This document shows positions 27,485 through 37,224 of a stretch of DNA of 43,901 nt, one piece after another (the stretch's first letter is position 1; each line of letters starts with the position of its first letter). The notes under the pieces were generated by a model. The model saw only the letters and a list, made by a program, of their open reading frames with translations, ran no database searches and was not told the DNA's origin. Source of the DNA: Planctomycetales bacterium (GTDB taxonomy: Bacteria; Planctomycetota; Planctomycetia; Isosphaerales; Isosphaeraceae); NCBI GenBank assembly GCA_027452145.1, contig DAIDHB010000476.1, forward strand, positions 1-43,901, in the 5' to 3' direction. A program made the position numbers and the translations under genes.

Positions 27485-27651
27485 GCCCTGCCGGCACAGA
27501 CTCCTGGCCGGCCCGGCCCCACCGTGAGCCACCCAACTGCAATGCGCTCTAGGGTCTCTTGCCGCCCTGAGTTCGACACGTCCGGACCACCAGGGCCGCC
27601 GCCAACGCCGTCACGAGCCCCAGCCCACGAGTCCACGCCGGAGTGACCGTC

Positions 27652-30600
27652 ATGGCCGGACCACGCAAACAAAAGGGTCGCAAGTCCATCCGTCGCGCCG
27701 GCCCCCGCAGGCCCGGACGACCGATCGTGGAAACGCTCGAGGAACGACGCCTGCTGACGGCCATCCAGTGGATCTCCACGTCGTCCGGAGACTGGAACGT
27801 CGGGAGCAACTGGAGCACCGGGCAGGTCCCGGGAGCGGGCGACGACGTGACGATCGACGTCGCCGGCGCCAGCCCGACCGTGACGATCAGCTCGGGCAGC
27901 CAGTCGGTCCATTCGCTGACGGCCGCCGACCCGCTGGTGCTCTCCGGCGGCAGCCTGGCTCTGGCGTCCTCCTCGACCATCAGCGGCGCGTTCACCCTGG
28001 GCGGCGGGACGTTGAACCTCAACGGCCCCAACGGCCCGTTGACGCTCGCCGGCAGCACCACATGGACAGCCGGCCAGATCAACAATCAAGACCAGACCGT
28101 GACCAACACCGGCTCCATCACCCTCAACGACTCGCTGCAAGTCAATTTCGGATCCGGCAGCTATTCCAGCGGCGGGACTCTGCTCAACCAGGGAACCATC
28201 TTCCAGACCGGCGCCGGCGGACTCTCGCTCAGCAACAACGCGGCGATCGACAACGCGGCGGGCGGCACCTACTACCTCGCCTCCGACAGCGGGATCGCCC
28301 TGGGCGGCTTCGGCGGGTCGTTCGCCAACGAAGGTACGGTGGAGAAGACGGCCGGGACGGGAACCTCGACCATCGCCGTCCCTTTCAACAACCAGGGAGG
28401 CACCGTCGCGGCCGACTCGGGCACCCTCAGCCTCGCAGGCGGCGGCACCAGCACCGGCGGCACCTATAACGCCTCGTCTGGTGCCACCATCGACCTGGCC
28501 GACCACACCCAGTCCACCCTCACCGGCACCTACACCGGCTCGGGCGCCGGGGCCGTCAACGTCGGCAACAACGCCATCAACATCGGCCAGGCCGGCGCCA
28601 CCTTCGACTTCCCCTCCGGGCTGTTCCAGTGGAGCAGCGGCAACATCAACTGCAACTCAGGCGACACCCTCACCAACACCGGCTCGATCACCGTCAAGGG
28701 CTCCACCCTGGTCCAGTTCGGCACCGGCAGCGACTATGTCGGCGGCGGGACGCTGGTCAACAAGGGGCTGATCCTCGAGACAGGCCCGGCCGGGCTGGAG
28801 GTCGGCAACGGCGCGACGGTCGACAACGCCGCGGGCGGGACATTCGAGCTCCCCGGCGATCTTGGGATCTCCGCGGGCTTCAACGGTGGCTCGCTCACCA
28901 ATGCCGGGACGCTGGAGAAAACGGCCGGCACGGGAACCTCGACCATCGCAATCTCCTTCTCCAATCACGGAGGCGCGGTGCTCGTCCAGTCGGGAACGCT
29001 GAGTCTGACCGCAACCAACAGCACGTCCACGGGCGGATCGGTGACGGTCGCCGCGGGCAGCCTCAGCATCGCCGCCTCGAGCAGCTCATTCGCCGGCGTC
29101 CGTTTCACCGTCGCCGCGGGTAGCCTGAGTCTCGACGCGTCGAACTGCACGTTCACCGGCGACACGTTCACCGTCGCCGCCGGCGCGACGATGGATCCGA
29201 CCGGGGGCAACAGCGACACTCTCGCCGGATGTACCTTCACCGGCGGCGGGACCGTGGCGTTCAGCGGCGGCTCAATCGCGATCGGCATCGGCGGAATAAC
29301 GACCAACGTCGGCAATTTCGACTGGAGCGGCGGCAGTATCAACAGTGCTCTGGGCGACCTCACCAACCTCGGAACGATGACGATCTCCGGGACCGCCGAG
29401 CACGAGTTCTTCAACGACGGCACGATCGACGACAGGGGGACGATCGTCCAGACCGGCACCGGTAATCTCGGGCTGCACAGCGACAACCAGTTTCCCACGA
29501 CCCTCCTGATCGAGCCGGGCGCTTCCTACCTGATCGAGGCCGACTCGGGAGTGGATAACCCGGTCGGCGGTCAGATGGCCGTCATCAACAACGGGACCAT
29601 CGAGAAGGCCGGCGGCACCGGCGTTTCGACGCTCCTGGGCAATGGCACGCTCACCAATGGAGGGACCATCGAGGTGGCGACCGGGACCCTGCAACTCGCT
29701 ACTGGGACGGTCGCGAGCACGGGGGGCAGGTTCACCGTCGCGCAGGGGGCGCGCCTCGACCTGACCGGCGGCAGCACCGTGCTCTACTCCGGCGCTTTCA
29801 CGGGCTCGGGCACCGGCCTGGTCGTGCTCGATTCCGGCCAGATCAGACCCGGCAGTGCCGGGGCCACCTTCGACTTTCCCGCCGGGCTGTTCCTGTGGAC
29901 CGGCGGGAACATCGACCTGCTGGGCAACACGCTGACCAACGCCGGCGCCATGACGCTCGACGCCCCCGCCGGGCAAAACGACCTGGTATTCTCCTTCCCA
30001 CCCAGTGATTCGGGCGGGACCTTCATCAACGCCGGCACCATCACCCTCCAGGGGGCCGGCGCGCTGTTTATTCAGGACGAAGTCGCGCTGGAGAACCGAT
30101 CCAGCGGCCTCCTCGACTTCGCCGGCGACGGCGGGATCGGCAGCGGCTTCAACCCCGGCCCCATCCTCAACGCGGGCACCGTCGAGAAGACCGGCGGGAC
30201 GGGCACATCGACCATCGGAATCCCCTTCAGCAATACCGGGACGGTGGAAGCCGGCTCCGGGACGCTCGCCTTCACCAGCAGCGTGACGCAACTCGCCAGT
30301 AACGCGCTCACCGGCGGGACGTGGAACGCCCTCAACGGCGCGACCCTGGCGCTGCCGTCCGGCACGACCATCGCCACGAACCAGGCCACGGTCACCCTCC
30401 AGGGCACGGGAGCGACGATGACCGGCCTTGGGTCACTGGCTGCCAACAGCGGCAGCCTGAGCCTGCTCGCCGGTGCCGGCCTGACCACCCCGGGGCCGTT
30501 GAGCAACAGCGGGAGCCTCACGCTCGGACCCGGCAGCACGCTGACGGTCGCCGGCGATTTCACCCAGGGGTCCTCGGGCTCGCTTCAGTTCCAGATCGGC

Positions 30601-33600
30601 GGCACGCCGGCCAGCGGCGGGTTTGGGCAGGTCAGCGTCACCGGCTCGGCCGCACTCGCCGGCACCATCGACGATGCCCTGGTCGGCAAGTTCGGCCCGG
30701 CGGCCGGCACGACCTATCAGGTCATGACCTTCGCCAGCCAGACAGGACAGTTCGCCACCGTGGATAGCCCGCAGTTCCACGGCGGCGCCTTCCTCCAGGT
30801 CCAGACCAACCCGGGCAACGTCACCCTGAGCACCTCGACGGCCGTCGCCGACCTGGCCTTGACGAGCGCCACCCTCCAGACGAGCACCGCCCAGCCGGGC
30901 CAGGCGGTGACCGTCAACTACCAGGTAACAGACCAGGCCAGCACCACTCCGGTCAGTTCCTGGGTCGATTCCATCTTTCTGACCAGCGGTACGACCATCG
31001 ACTCGTCGGCGTTGCTGCTGGGGCGGGTCACGCACACCGGCGCAGTGGCCGCCGGCGGGCAGTACTCGGGGACGCTCACCGCGCCGCTGCCGCCGATCTT
31101 GCCCGGCACTTACAACGTGCTCGTCGAGGTCGACAGCCGCGGACTGGTCCCCGACGCCAACCGGGCCAACAACCTGTCGGCCGCGACCACGACCCTCCAG
31201 ACCACCCTCCCGGTGTTGAACGTCGCCGCACCCGGCACAACGCCCACCCCGTCTACCGGGACGATCGCCAACGGCGAGGAGATCGTCTTCCAGGCGACGC
31301 TGACGGCCGGCGAGGTCGTGCAGGTCGCGGCGAGTACCGGCGCGGCCAGCGGCGTCGAGGTGCTGGCTTCCTTCGACTCGATCCCGACCGAGGCCAACGC
31401 CACGGCCCACGCCTTCGCGCCCGGGCAGACGCAGCAACAACTCAGCTTGACCGCGACTCAGTCCGGAACCTATGACATCGTCCTGGTCGGCCAGCCAGGC
31501 GCCGGCAACGGCACGAGCTTCAGTCTGACCGGGCAGCAGCTTCCGTTCCTTCTCAAATCGGCGTCGCCGTCGAACGTGGGCAACACCGGTTCGGCGACGC
31601 TGACAATCACGGGCGGCGAGCTGGCGGCGACGGATACCTTTACGCTGCTCGCGCCTGGAGGCTCGGCGATCCCCGCCACCTCCGTGCAGGAGCAGGACGG
31701 ATCGACGATCTATGCGACCTTCGACCTCACGGGCGCGGCGCTGGGGACCTACGCCCTCAGCGCCACCTCGCCGACCGGCCAGGTCGTGTCGCTGCCGGGC
31801 GCCGTGACGGTGCAGCCGGGACAGGCCGCGGTCCTCAAGGCGCAGGCCCAGGTACCGAGCGCCCAGCGAATCGGCCGCCCGGTCAACGCCGGCCTCTTCT
31901 TCCAGAACACGGGCAACGTCGACATGCCGGCGCCTTTGTTCATCATCAGCAACGGCAACAACGATAATCTCCAACTGTCGTTCTCGGGCGCCACGGGCCT
32001 CTCGACCGAACCGCAGTTCCTGATGGGGATCAGCCCCAACGGCCCGGCCGGCATCCTTCAGCCCGGTGCAAAACTCCGGATTCCGTTCTTTGAGGAATCC
32101 CTGGTCGAGTCGGGCGAATCCGGCTCGGACGGCGACGCCGACGACGCGACCGGAGGAGGAGGCGGCGCCCCACAACAGATTCAGGTCCAGTTCGAGACCG
32201 CGACCTCGACGGACCCGGTCGACTATGCCGCGCTGAGCCAGTCGCTCGGCCTGGCGCCGACCGACCCGGTCATGCGCGTGATCGAGAACAAGGCGGGCCC
32301 GACCTGGGGTGGACTGGTCACGCTGCTGGACCAGACGGCGACCGACATGAAGCAGGCGGGGGGAAACGCTCAGTCGGCCGGCGCCGTGCTATCCGACCTG
32401 GTCGAGAACGCCGCTTTTCAGGCCGATGGGGGCGTGTCCGGGCAGGTCGTACTCGCCGGCTCGAGCCAGGCTACCGCAGTCGCCGGTACCAGCGTCGAGC
32501 TGACAACGTCTGATGGAACCCAGACCTTCGGCGGAGTGACCGCGGCCGACGGCAGCTTCCAGATCACCAGCGTGCCTGCCGGTACTTACACGCTCACGGT
32601 GTCCGGCTACGTCCCCACCGGCTCCTCGACCGTGACGGTTCCGGCGAACGGGCGGCTCAGCGGACTCCAGATCGCGGTGCAGCCAGGCGGGCAGATCGGC
32701 GGATCCATCTTCAACCCGGCCGGCGGCCGGCTCGCGGCGGTGACCATTACCGCGGCCGCGGAGGACGGCTCGAACCTGGCCGCGGTCACCACGGGGCCTT
32801 CCGGCACTTATAACCTGTCGGGGCTTTCCCCGGGCACCTACGATCTCACTGTAACCGGAAGCGGCCTGGGGACGCAGTATCTCAAGGGCCTGGTGGTCGG
32901 CGCGGGTACGAGCCTGGTCCAGAACATCACGTTGGCCGCCGCGGCCAGCGTCGCGGGAACCGTGTTCGCCAACGGAGTCTCCCTGGCGGGGGCGCAGGCG
33001 ATCCTGACCGACGCCCAGGGTGATGCCGTCGGTGCCGTCACCGACGCCAACGGCAATTACTCGCTCACCGGCCTCGGGGCCGGGACCTATACCCTGGAAG
33101 TCTCGGGCCAGGGCTTTGCTCCGACCGACACCACCCTGACCCTGACCGCCGGGCAGACCTCGCAGGCGCCCGGGATTGGGCTGATCCAGGGCGCTTCGCT
33201 GTCCTTGACGGTCACCGATCCCTCCGCCAATCCGATCACCAATGGCTCCGTCGAGGTGGACAATGCCAGCGGGATCGTCGCCCTGCTGGCCACCGACGCG
33301 AATGGGCAAGCCTCGCTCGCCGGCCTCGCCGCCGGGACCTACTTCGTGCACAGTTTCGCCTCGGGCTTCCTCGACACGGTGGACACAATCACGCTGGCGG
33401 CCGGCGCGACGGTCTCCCATACAGAGATCCTCCAGCCCGCCGGCATCATCGGCGGTGTGGTGACCGACCCCACTGGCTCGCCGATCGCCAACGAGCAGGT
33501 CACCCTGTTCGGCAAGGACACATTGGGACGGGAGTTCTCCTTCGGCGCGACCACCGCGAGTGATGGCTCCTACAAGTTCACCGACCTCCCACTCGGTTCC

Positions 33601-36600
33601 TACGGCCTTACTGTTGGGAACAACGAAGGAATCCTGCGGCAGGACGCGACCATCACCGCCGCCGCGCTCCAGGCAACCGTGAATCTCGCCCTCGCCGGCT
33701 CGGTCATCCAGGGAACGGCGTTCCTGGCCGACGGCACCACGCCGTTGCAACAGGGCGAGATCCTGCTGCTGGAAGGCGGCGCCGTCGTTGCGACGGCCAC
33801 CAGCGGAGCCGATGGCGGATATCTCTTCTCGGGCGTGGCGCCGGGCAGCTATCGCCTCGCGGCAGCCGACGCCCAGGGAGTCAGTGCGGCCGCGAATCTC
33901 ACCGTAACCGCCGGCGCCACCGCGACGGCCGGCGCCCTCGCTCTCGGCAACCTGTCGCTGGGCGGCACAGTCGAGGACGGCCAGGGGCACCCGGTGGCCG
34001 GCGCCCTGGTTACGATGGTGCCCGCCCTCGGCACGGGATCGGACGTCTCGTTCTCGGCCACAACCGCCGCGGACGGCACCTTCACCTTCCCCGGTCTCGC
34101 CCCCGGATCCTACCGGGTGGACGTGGAGTCGGACGCCTTCGCCTCCTCCTCCCAGACAATCTCCCTCTCGGCCTCGACCAACCAGGTTTTTACGGTCCAG
34201 ACCGGTTTCACCGCCACGGGCCAAATCACGTTCAATGGCGACGGCGTTTCGCAAGCCGCCATCGCGTTCATCGCACCGACAACCGGGCAGGTCGTCGGGG
34301 CGGCAACCACGGACACGAACGGCGACTTCACGATCGCAAATCTGCCGGCCGGAACCTACGATGTCCTCGTCTCGGCGAGCGGTTACCAGATCCAGGATAC
34401 CACCGCCACGGTGACGAGTTCCGGCCTGACCCTGAACATCGTCCTGCAACAGCCCTCGACCTTCCTGAACGGAGTCGTCACCGACAGCTCCGGGGCACCG
34501 ATCACGGACGCCCAGGTGGCGCTGATCAATGGCCAGGGCGAGGTTGTCCAGTTGCTCCAGACGGCGTTCGACGGCTCGTGGCAGACGTCCCAACTGGCGC
34601 CGGGAACGTATTCCGTGCAGGTCACCCGCCTCGGCTACACACCCGCTCAGCCGAGCAACGTGGTCATCACCACAGGCTCGGCGATCACGGTCAACGCCGC
34701 CCTGGCGACCGCCGCGACCGACAATAACCCTTTCTCGCAGCCATTGATCACGATCGATGTCTCGGGCATTACCGAACTCTTTGGGGCCGGTATCAGCTTT
34801 TTCCTGCAATCCGCGAACCCGACCGCCACACGATCCTCGCTCGATCCCAACAACCTGAATGCGCCACCACTGCCTCAGGCGAATTGCAGCGACACACAGA
34901 GCCTGCGCAACCAGGCCGTGAAAGACATGCTGCTGGTGCAGGATGCCTTCGCAAAGTGGCAGTTCGCCAACAGGGCGTTCAATCAATCGGCCGGCGCCGG
35001 GAGCGCACTCGCGATCACGCAACTCTTGCAAGTCGCTGCCGAAGTCGTCCAGCTCGTCGCGGCGCCGGAGTTCGACGTGGCCATCGAGAAAGCCCAGGAG
35101 GCCAAGAGCGCACTGACCGCCACGGAAAACGCCTACCAGACCGAGAAGGATCTCGCGACCGTCATCACCACGGCGCAGAGCATTCGTTCCGTCGTGGGCG
35201 ACGCCATCGACCTGGCGAACTCGGGCGTGTCGAACACGCCCGCAGCAAAGGCCGCGGCCGTGTTCGGAATCCTCGGCGATCTGTTCTCGTCATCCGGGAT
35301 TGGAGCCTCACTTCTCGAGAATGCCAAGGCCATATCTTCGAGCATTGGTGGCCCGTTGGGCGTGCTCGGAGACGCGTTCGGTCTACTCTCGCAGGCTTTC
35401 ACATCCTACCAGGCCGCCTCCGACGCCAGCAAAGCCGTCCTGCTCGCGCAGAATCTTTACCTAAAAGCTTTAAACAGATTTACGCATGATCAAAATGCTT
35501 TCATGTCGGCCAACGCCAACTGCCCGCCGCCTCCGACTCCTCCTCCTCCGCCGAATCCCCAATCGGGCAGCCCCGGGAGCACCGACTCCGATCCACCCAG
35601 AGACCCAAACGACATCACCGGTCCGGCCGGCTTCGGCACCCCGGGCTTCATCGCGGCCGCGACTCCGCTCCCCTACCAGGTCGACTTCCAGAACGTCCCC
35701 ACCGCCGCCGGGGCCGCCGCCGTGGTCACGGTGACCCAGCAGCTCAGCACCAATCTCGACTGGAATACCTTCCAGCTCGGCTCGATGGGCTTCGGCAGCC
35801 AGGTGATCGACGTCCCCGCCGGGCGGATGTCGTATAGCACGGTGGTCAATCTCCCGGCCGGCAGCCCGGGAGCCGGGTCGAATGGGCTGGAGGTCCAGGT
35901 CCAGGCCGCCTTCAACCCGCAGACCGGGCTCGCCACCTGGACGTTTACCAGCATCGACCCGACGACGGGAGACGTCCCCATCGACCCCAGCGTCGGCTTC
36001 CTGCCGCCCGACGACGCCGCCGGCGACGGTGAGGGGTTCGTCAGTTACTCGATCCAGCCGGCCGCTGGCGATGTCACCGGGACCCCGATCAACGCCCAGG
36101 CCACGGTTGTCTTCGACACCAACGCGCCGCTCAACACGGCCTCGATCGTCAACACCATCGATACCAGTATCCCGACCAGCTCGGTCGCCTCGTTGCCGGC
36201 GACCACCACCAGCCCCAGCTTCACCGTCTCCTGGTCCGGCAACGACGGCTCCGGCTCGGGCATCGCCACCTACGACATCTTCGTCTCCGACAACGGCGGG
36301 GCCTTCCAGCCCTTCCTCACCGGCACCACCGCGACCTCGGCAGCCTTCACGGGCCAGGTCGGCCACACCTACAGCTTTTTCAGCGTGGCGACCAGCAACG
36401 TCGGCCTGGTGCAGTCCACCCCCGCGGCCGCACAGGCGACGACGACGGTCGTCACCTCGTCCCCGTCCCCGTCCCCGACTCCCACGCCGACGCCATCGCC
36501 ATCGCCAGCGCCCAGTCCGACGCCCACGCCGACTCCCAGCCCTGCTCCCGCGCCCGTGACCGTGACCGGCGCCGTCGAGACCTTCAACAAGAAGCACCAG

Positions 36601-37029
36601 CTCAACGGCATCACGGTCGACTTCAGCGGCGCGCTCGACGCCGCCCTCGCCGACCTCACCGGGATCTACTCCCTCATCGTCGCCGGCAAGAAGCACTCCT
36701 TTACGGCCCGCAATGCGAAGCACCTCGCCTTCCAGTCGGCTGCCTACGACAACTCTCACCATACCGTCACGCTCGTCCCGCGCAAGCCGGTCCCGGTGAA
36801 GAAGCCGCTCGAACTGACCATCAACGGCACCGCCCCATCGGGGCTGCGCGATGGCCTCGGCCGCCTCATCGACGGCAGCGGAATCGGACAGCCGGGAACG
36901 AATGCCGATATTCTCATCGGCCGCGGCGGCGCCCGGGTCGTTCGGGTGGCCGAATCCGACCAGCCCGCATTCACGCACCGGCCCTTCCCCGCCTTCGGCG
37001 GCCGGACCGCCCGCGCAGCGAGGCCCTGA
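27652..37029 (+). CDS. Giant LEPR-XLL-type surface protein with CARDB and nine carboxypeptidase-regulatory-like repeats
   Basis: A 3,125-residue protein. ATG 27652 is chosen because GGAG (27640-27643) is 8 bases upstream; a GTG at 27643 is the alternative. The basic N-terminus is followed by VETLEERRLLT (about 26-36), the planctomycete LEPR-XLL-like motif, instead of a classical signal peptide. Residues about 40-1,060 are Gly/Thr/Ser-rich beta repeats like those in autotransporter passengers. About 1,065-1,183 is CARDB-like. Residues 1,595-2,353 hold nine tandem ~84-residue carboxypeptidase-regulatory-like units, most with a PAGTY/APGSY motif. About 2,410-2,625 is an alpha-helical insert bounded by Cys2412 and Cys2624. 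A conserved DPNDITGPAGFG domain (about 2,647-2,833), an Ig/fibronectin-like domain, a Pro/Thr/Ser linker (about 2,934-2,970) and a C-terminal beta domain follow. It is probably cell-surface or secreted; adhesion is a guess. Confidence 0.9.
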   Translation: MAGPRKQKGRKSIRRAGPRRPGRPIVETLEERRLLTAIQWISTSSGDWNVGSNWSTGQVPGAGDDVTIDVAGASPTVTISSGSQSVHSLTAADPLVLSGGSLALASSSTISGAFTLGGGTLNLNGPNGPLTLAGSTTWTAGQINNQDQTVTNTGSITLNDSLQVNFGSGSYSSGGTLLNQGTIFQTGAGGLSLSNNAAIDNAAGGTYYLASDSGIALGGFGGSFANEGTVEKTAGTGTSTIAVPFNNQGGTVAADSGTLSLAGGGTSTGGTYNASSGATIDLADHTQSTLTGTYTGSGAGAVNVGNNAINIGQAGATFDFPSGLFQWSSGNINCNSGDTLTNTGSITVKGSTLVQFGTGSDYVGGGTLVNKGLILETGPAGLEVGNGATVDNAAGGTFELPGDLGISAGFNGGSLTNAGTLEKTAGTGTSTIAISFSNHGGAVLVQSGTLSLTATNSTSTGGSVTVAAGSLSIAASSSSFAGVRFTVAAGSLSLDASNCTFTGDTFTVAAGATMDPTGGNSDTLAGCTFTGGGTVAFSGGSIAIGIGGITTNVGNFDWSGGSINSALGDLTNLGTMTISGTAEHEFFNDGTIDDRGTIVQTGTGNLGLHSDNQFPTTLLIEPGASYLIEADSGVDNPVGGQMAVINNGTIEKAGGTGVSTLLGNGTLTNGGTIEVATGTLQLATGTVASTGGRFTVAQGARLDLTGGSTVLYSGAFTGSGTGLVVLDSGQIRPGSAGATFDFPAGLFLWTGGNIDLLGNTLTNAGAMTLDAPAGQNDLVFSFPPSDSGGTFINAGTITLQGAGALFIQDEVALENRSSGLLDFAGDGGIGSGFNPGPILNAGTVEKTGGTGTSTIGIPFSNTGTVEAGSGTLAFTSSVTQLASNALTGGTWNALNGATLALPSGTTIATNQATVTLQGTGATMTGLGSLAANSGSLSLLAGAGLTTPGPLSNSGSLTLGPGSTLTVAGDFTQGSSGSLQFQIGGTPASGGFGQVSVTGSAALAGTIDDALVGKFGPAAGTTYQVMTFASQTGQFATVDSPQFHGGAFLQVQTNPGNVTLSTSTAVADLALTSATLQTSTAQPGQAVTVNYQVTDQASTTPVSSWVDSIFLTSGTTIDSSALLLGRVTHTGAVAAGGQYSGTLTAPLPPILPGTYNVLVEVDSRGLVPDANRANNLSAATTTLQTTLPVLNVAAPGTTPTPSTGTIANGEEIVFQATLTAGEVVQVAASTGAASGVEVLASFDSIPTEANATAHAFAPGQTQQQLSLTATQSGTYDIVLVGQPGAGNGTSFSLTGQQLPFLLKSASPSNVGNTGSATLTITGGELAATDTFTLLAPGGSAIPATSVQEQDGSTIYATFDLTGAALGTYALSATSPTGQVVSLPGAVTVQPGQAAVLKAQAQVPSAQRIGRPVNAGLFFQNTGNVDMPAPLFIISNGNNDNLQLSFSGATGLSTEPQFLMGISPNGPAGILQPGAKLRIPFFEESLVESGESGSDGDADDATGGGGGAPQQIQVQFETATSTDPVDYAALSQSLGLAPTDPVMRVIENKAGPTWGGLVTLLDQTATDMKQAGGNAQSAGAVLSDLVENAAFQADGGVSGQVVLAGSSQATAVAGTSVELTTSDGTQTFGGVTAADGSFQITSVPAGTYTLTVSGYVPTGSSTVTVPANGRLSGLQIAVQPGGQIGGSIFNPAGGRLAAVTITAAAEDGSNLAAVTTGPSGTYNLSGLSPGTYDLTVTGSGLGTQYLKGLVVGAGTSLVQNITLAAAASVAGTVFANGVSLAGAQAILTDAQGDAVGAVTDANGNYSLTGLGAGTYTLEVSGQGFAPTDTTLTLTAGQTSQAPGIGLIQGASLSLTVTDPSANPITNGSVEVDNASGIVALLATDANGQASLAGLAAGTYFVHSFASGFLDTVDTITLAAGATVSHTEILQPAGIIGGVVTDPTGSPIANEQVTLFGKDTLGREFSFGATTASDGSYKFTDLPLGSYGLTVGNNEGILRQDATITAAALQATVNLALAGSVIQGTAFLADGTTPLQQGEILLLEGGAVVATATSGADGGYLFSGVAPGSYRLAAADAQGVSAAANLTVTAGATATAGALALGNLSLGGTVEDGQGHPVAGALVTMVPALGTGSDVSFSATTAADGTFTFPGLAPGSYRVDVESDAFASSSQTISLSASTNQVFTVQTGFTATGQITFNGDGVSQAAIAFIAPTTGQVVGAATTDTNGDFTIANLPAGTYDVLVSASGYQIQDTTATVTSSGLTLNIVLQQPSTFLNGVVTDSSGAPITDAQVALINGQGEVVQLLQTAFDGSWQTSQLAPGTYSVQVTRLGYTPAQPSNVVITTGSAITVNAALATAATDNNPFSQPLITIDVSGITELFGAGISFFLQSANPTATRSSLDPNNLNAPPLPQANCSDTQSLRNQAVKDMLLVQDAFAKWQFANRAFNQSAGAGSALAITQLLQVAAEVVQLVAAPEFDVAIEKAQEAKSALTATENAYQTEKDLATVITTAQSIRSVVGDAIDLANSGVSNTPAAKAAAVFGILGDLFSSSGIGASLLENAKAISSSIGGPLGVLGDAFGLLSQAFTSYQAASDASKAVLLAQNLYLKALNRFTHDQNAFMSANANCPPPPTPPPPPNPQSGSPGSTDSDPPRDPNDITGPAGFGTPGFIAAATPLPYQVDFQNVPTAAGAAAVVTVTQQLSTNLDWNTFQLGSMGFGSQVIDVPAGRMSYSTVVNLPAGSPGAGSNGLEVQVQAAFNPQTGLATWTFTSIDPTTGDVPIDPSVGFLPPDDAAGDGEGFVSYSIQPAAGDVTGTPINAQATVVFDTNAPLNTASIVNTIDTSIPTSSVASLPATTTSPSFTVSWSGNDGSGSGIATYDIFVSDNGGAFQPFLTGTTATSAAFTGQVGHTYSFFSVATSNVGLVQSTPAAAQATTTVVTSSPSPSPTPTPTPSPSPAPSPTPTPTPSPAPAPVTVTGAVETFNKKHQLNGITVDFSGALDAALADLTGIYSLIVAGKKHSFTARNAKHLAFQSAAYDNSHHTVTLVPRKPVPVKKPLELTINGTAPSGLRDGLGRLIDGSGIGQPGTNADILIGRGGARVVRVAESDQPAFTHRPFPAFGGRTARAARP
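28327..30222 (+). repeat. Four-fold repeat in the N-terminal part of the surface protein
   Basis: Related 18-residue cores occur at 28327-28380 (NEGTVEKTAGTGTSTIAV), 28900-28953 (NAGTLEKTAGTGTSTIAI), 29587-29640 (NNGTIEKAGGTGVSTLLG) and 30169-30222 (NAGTVEKTGGTGTSTIGI). The spacing of roughly 570-690 bases shows that the real unit is about 190-230 residues. The first two copies are also very similar at base level, pointing to recent duplication. Confidence 0.75.
32434..34710 (+). repeat. Nine tandem carboxypeptidase-regulatory-like units in the surface protein
   Basis: Nine consecutive units of about 83-86 residues, each beginning with a short strand such as VSGQV, IGGSI, VAGTV or LGGTV. A Gly-rich TxxDGxYxxxGLxxGTY-type motif sits near the middle of most units. 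The copies are well diverged in DNA sequence, so the array is old and stable. Confidence 0.75.
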
Positions 37030-37169
37030 TCGCAACCCTGCGTGCCACAAACAGTTAGCCGCCACTCCCGCGAGCCGCCGCGGGCTCCGCTCGTCCCACG
37101 AATCGGCCCGGCCTCGCGGGCCGCCTCGCCAGTTCGTGTTGCCGAATTCGCCCTCAGGACCGACCATGG

Positions 37170-37175
37170 TATACT
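37170..37175 (+). promoter_or_regulatory. pyrG: Candidate -10 box (TATACT) for pyrG
   Basis: TATACT stands out in GC-rich sequence 49 bases before the pyrG start codon and would give a leader of roughly 43 bases. No good -35 is present at 16-18 bases; TTGCCG at 37139-37144 is too far upstream. Confidence 0.4.
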
Positions 37176-37224
37176 ACGACCGGAGCGGCAGCGTACGGAT
37201 GAACACAAGCGGGGCGGTGGGACG

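Larger units (their letters stand above)
26852..27651. other. Intergenic region with REP-like hairpins
   Basis: This ~800-base gap separates a minus-strand gene from the surface-protein gene, so both are transcribed outward from it. The left 300 bases are less GC-rich and may hold the promoter for the minus-strand gene. The centre (27168-27484) contains GC-rich inverted repeats listed separately. No convincing coding region was found. Confidence 0.7.

Noticed and set aside
27549..28085. Minus-strand frame ending in a hydrophobic stretch (GLVTALAAALVV)
   Set aside because: It is mostly antisense to the conserved N-terminus of the surface protein and has no start context; the hydrophobic end is probably chance.
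32389..35031. Long minus-strand open frame (880 codons) inside the surface-protein gene
   Set aside because: It lies opposite the nine tandem regulatory-like units; its low-complexity, Arg/Gly-rich product mirrors their codons.
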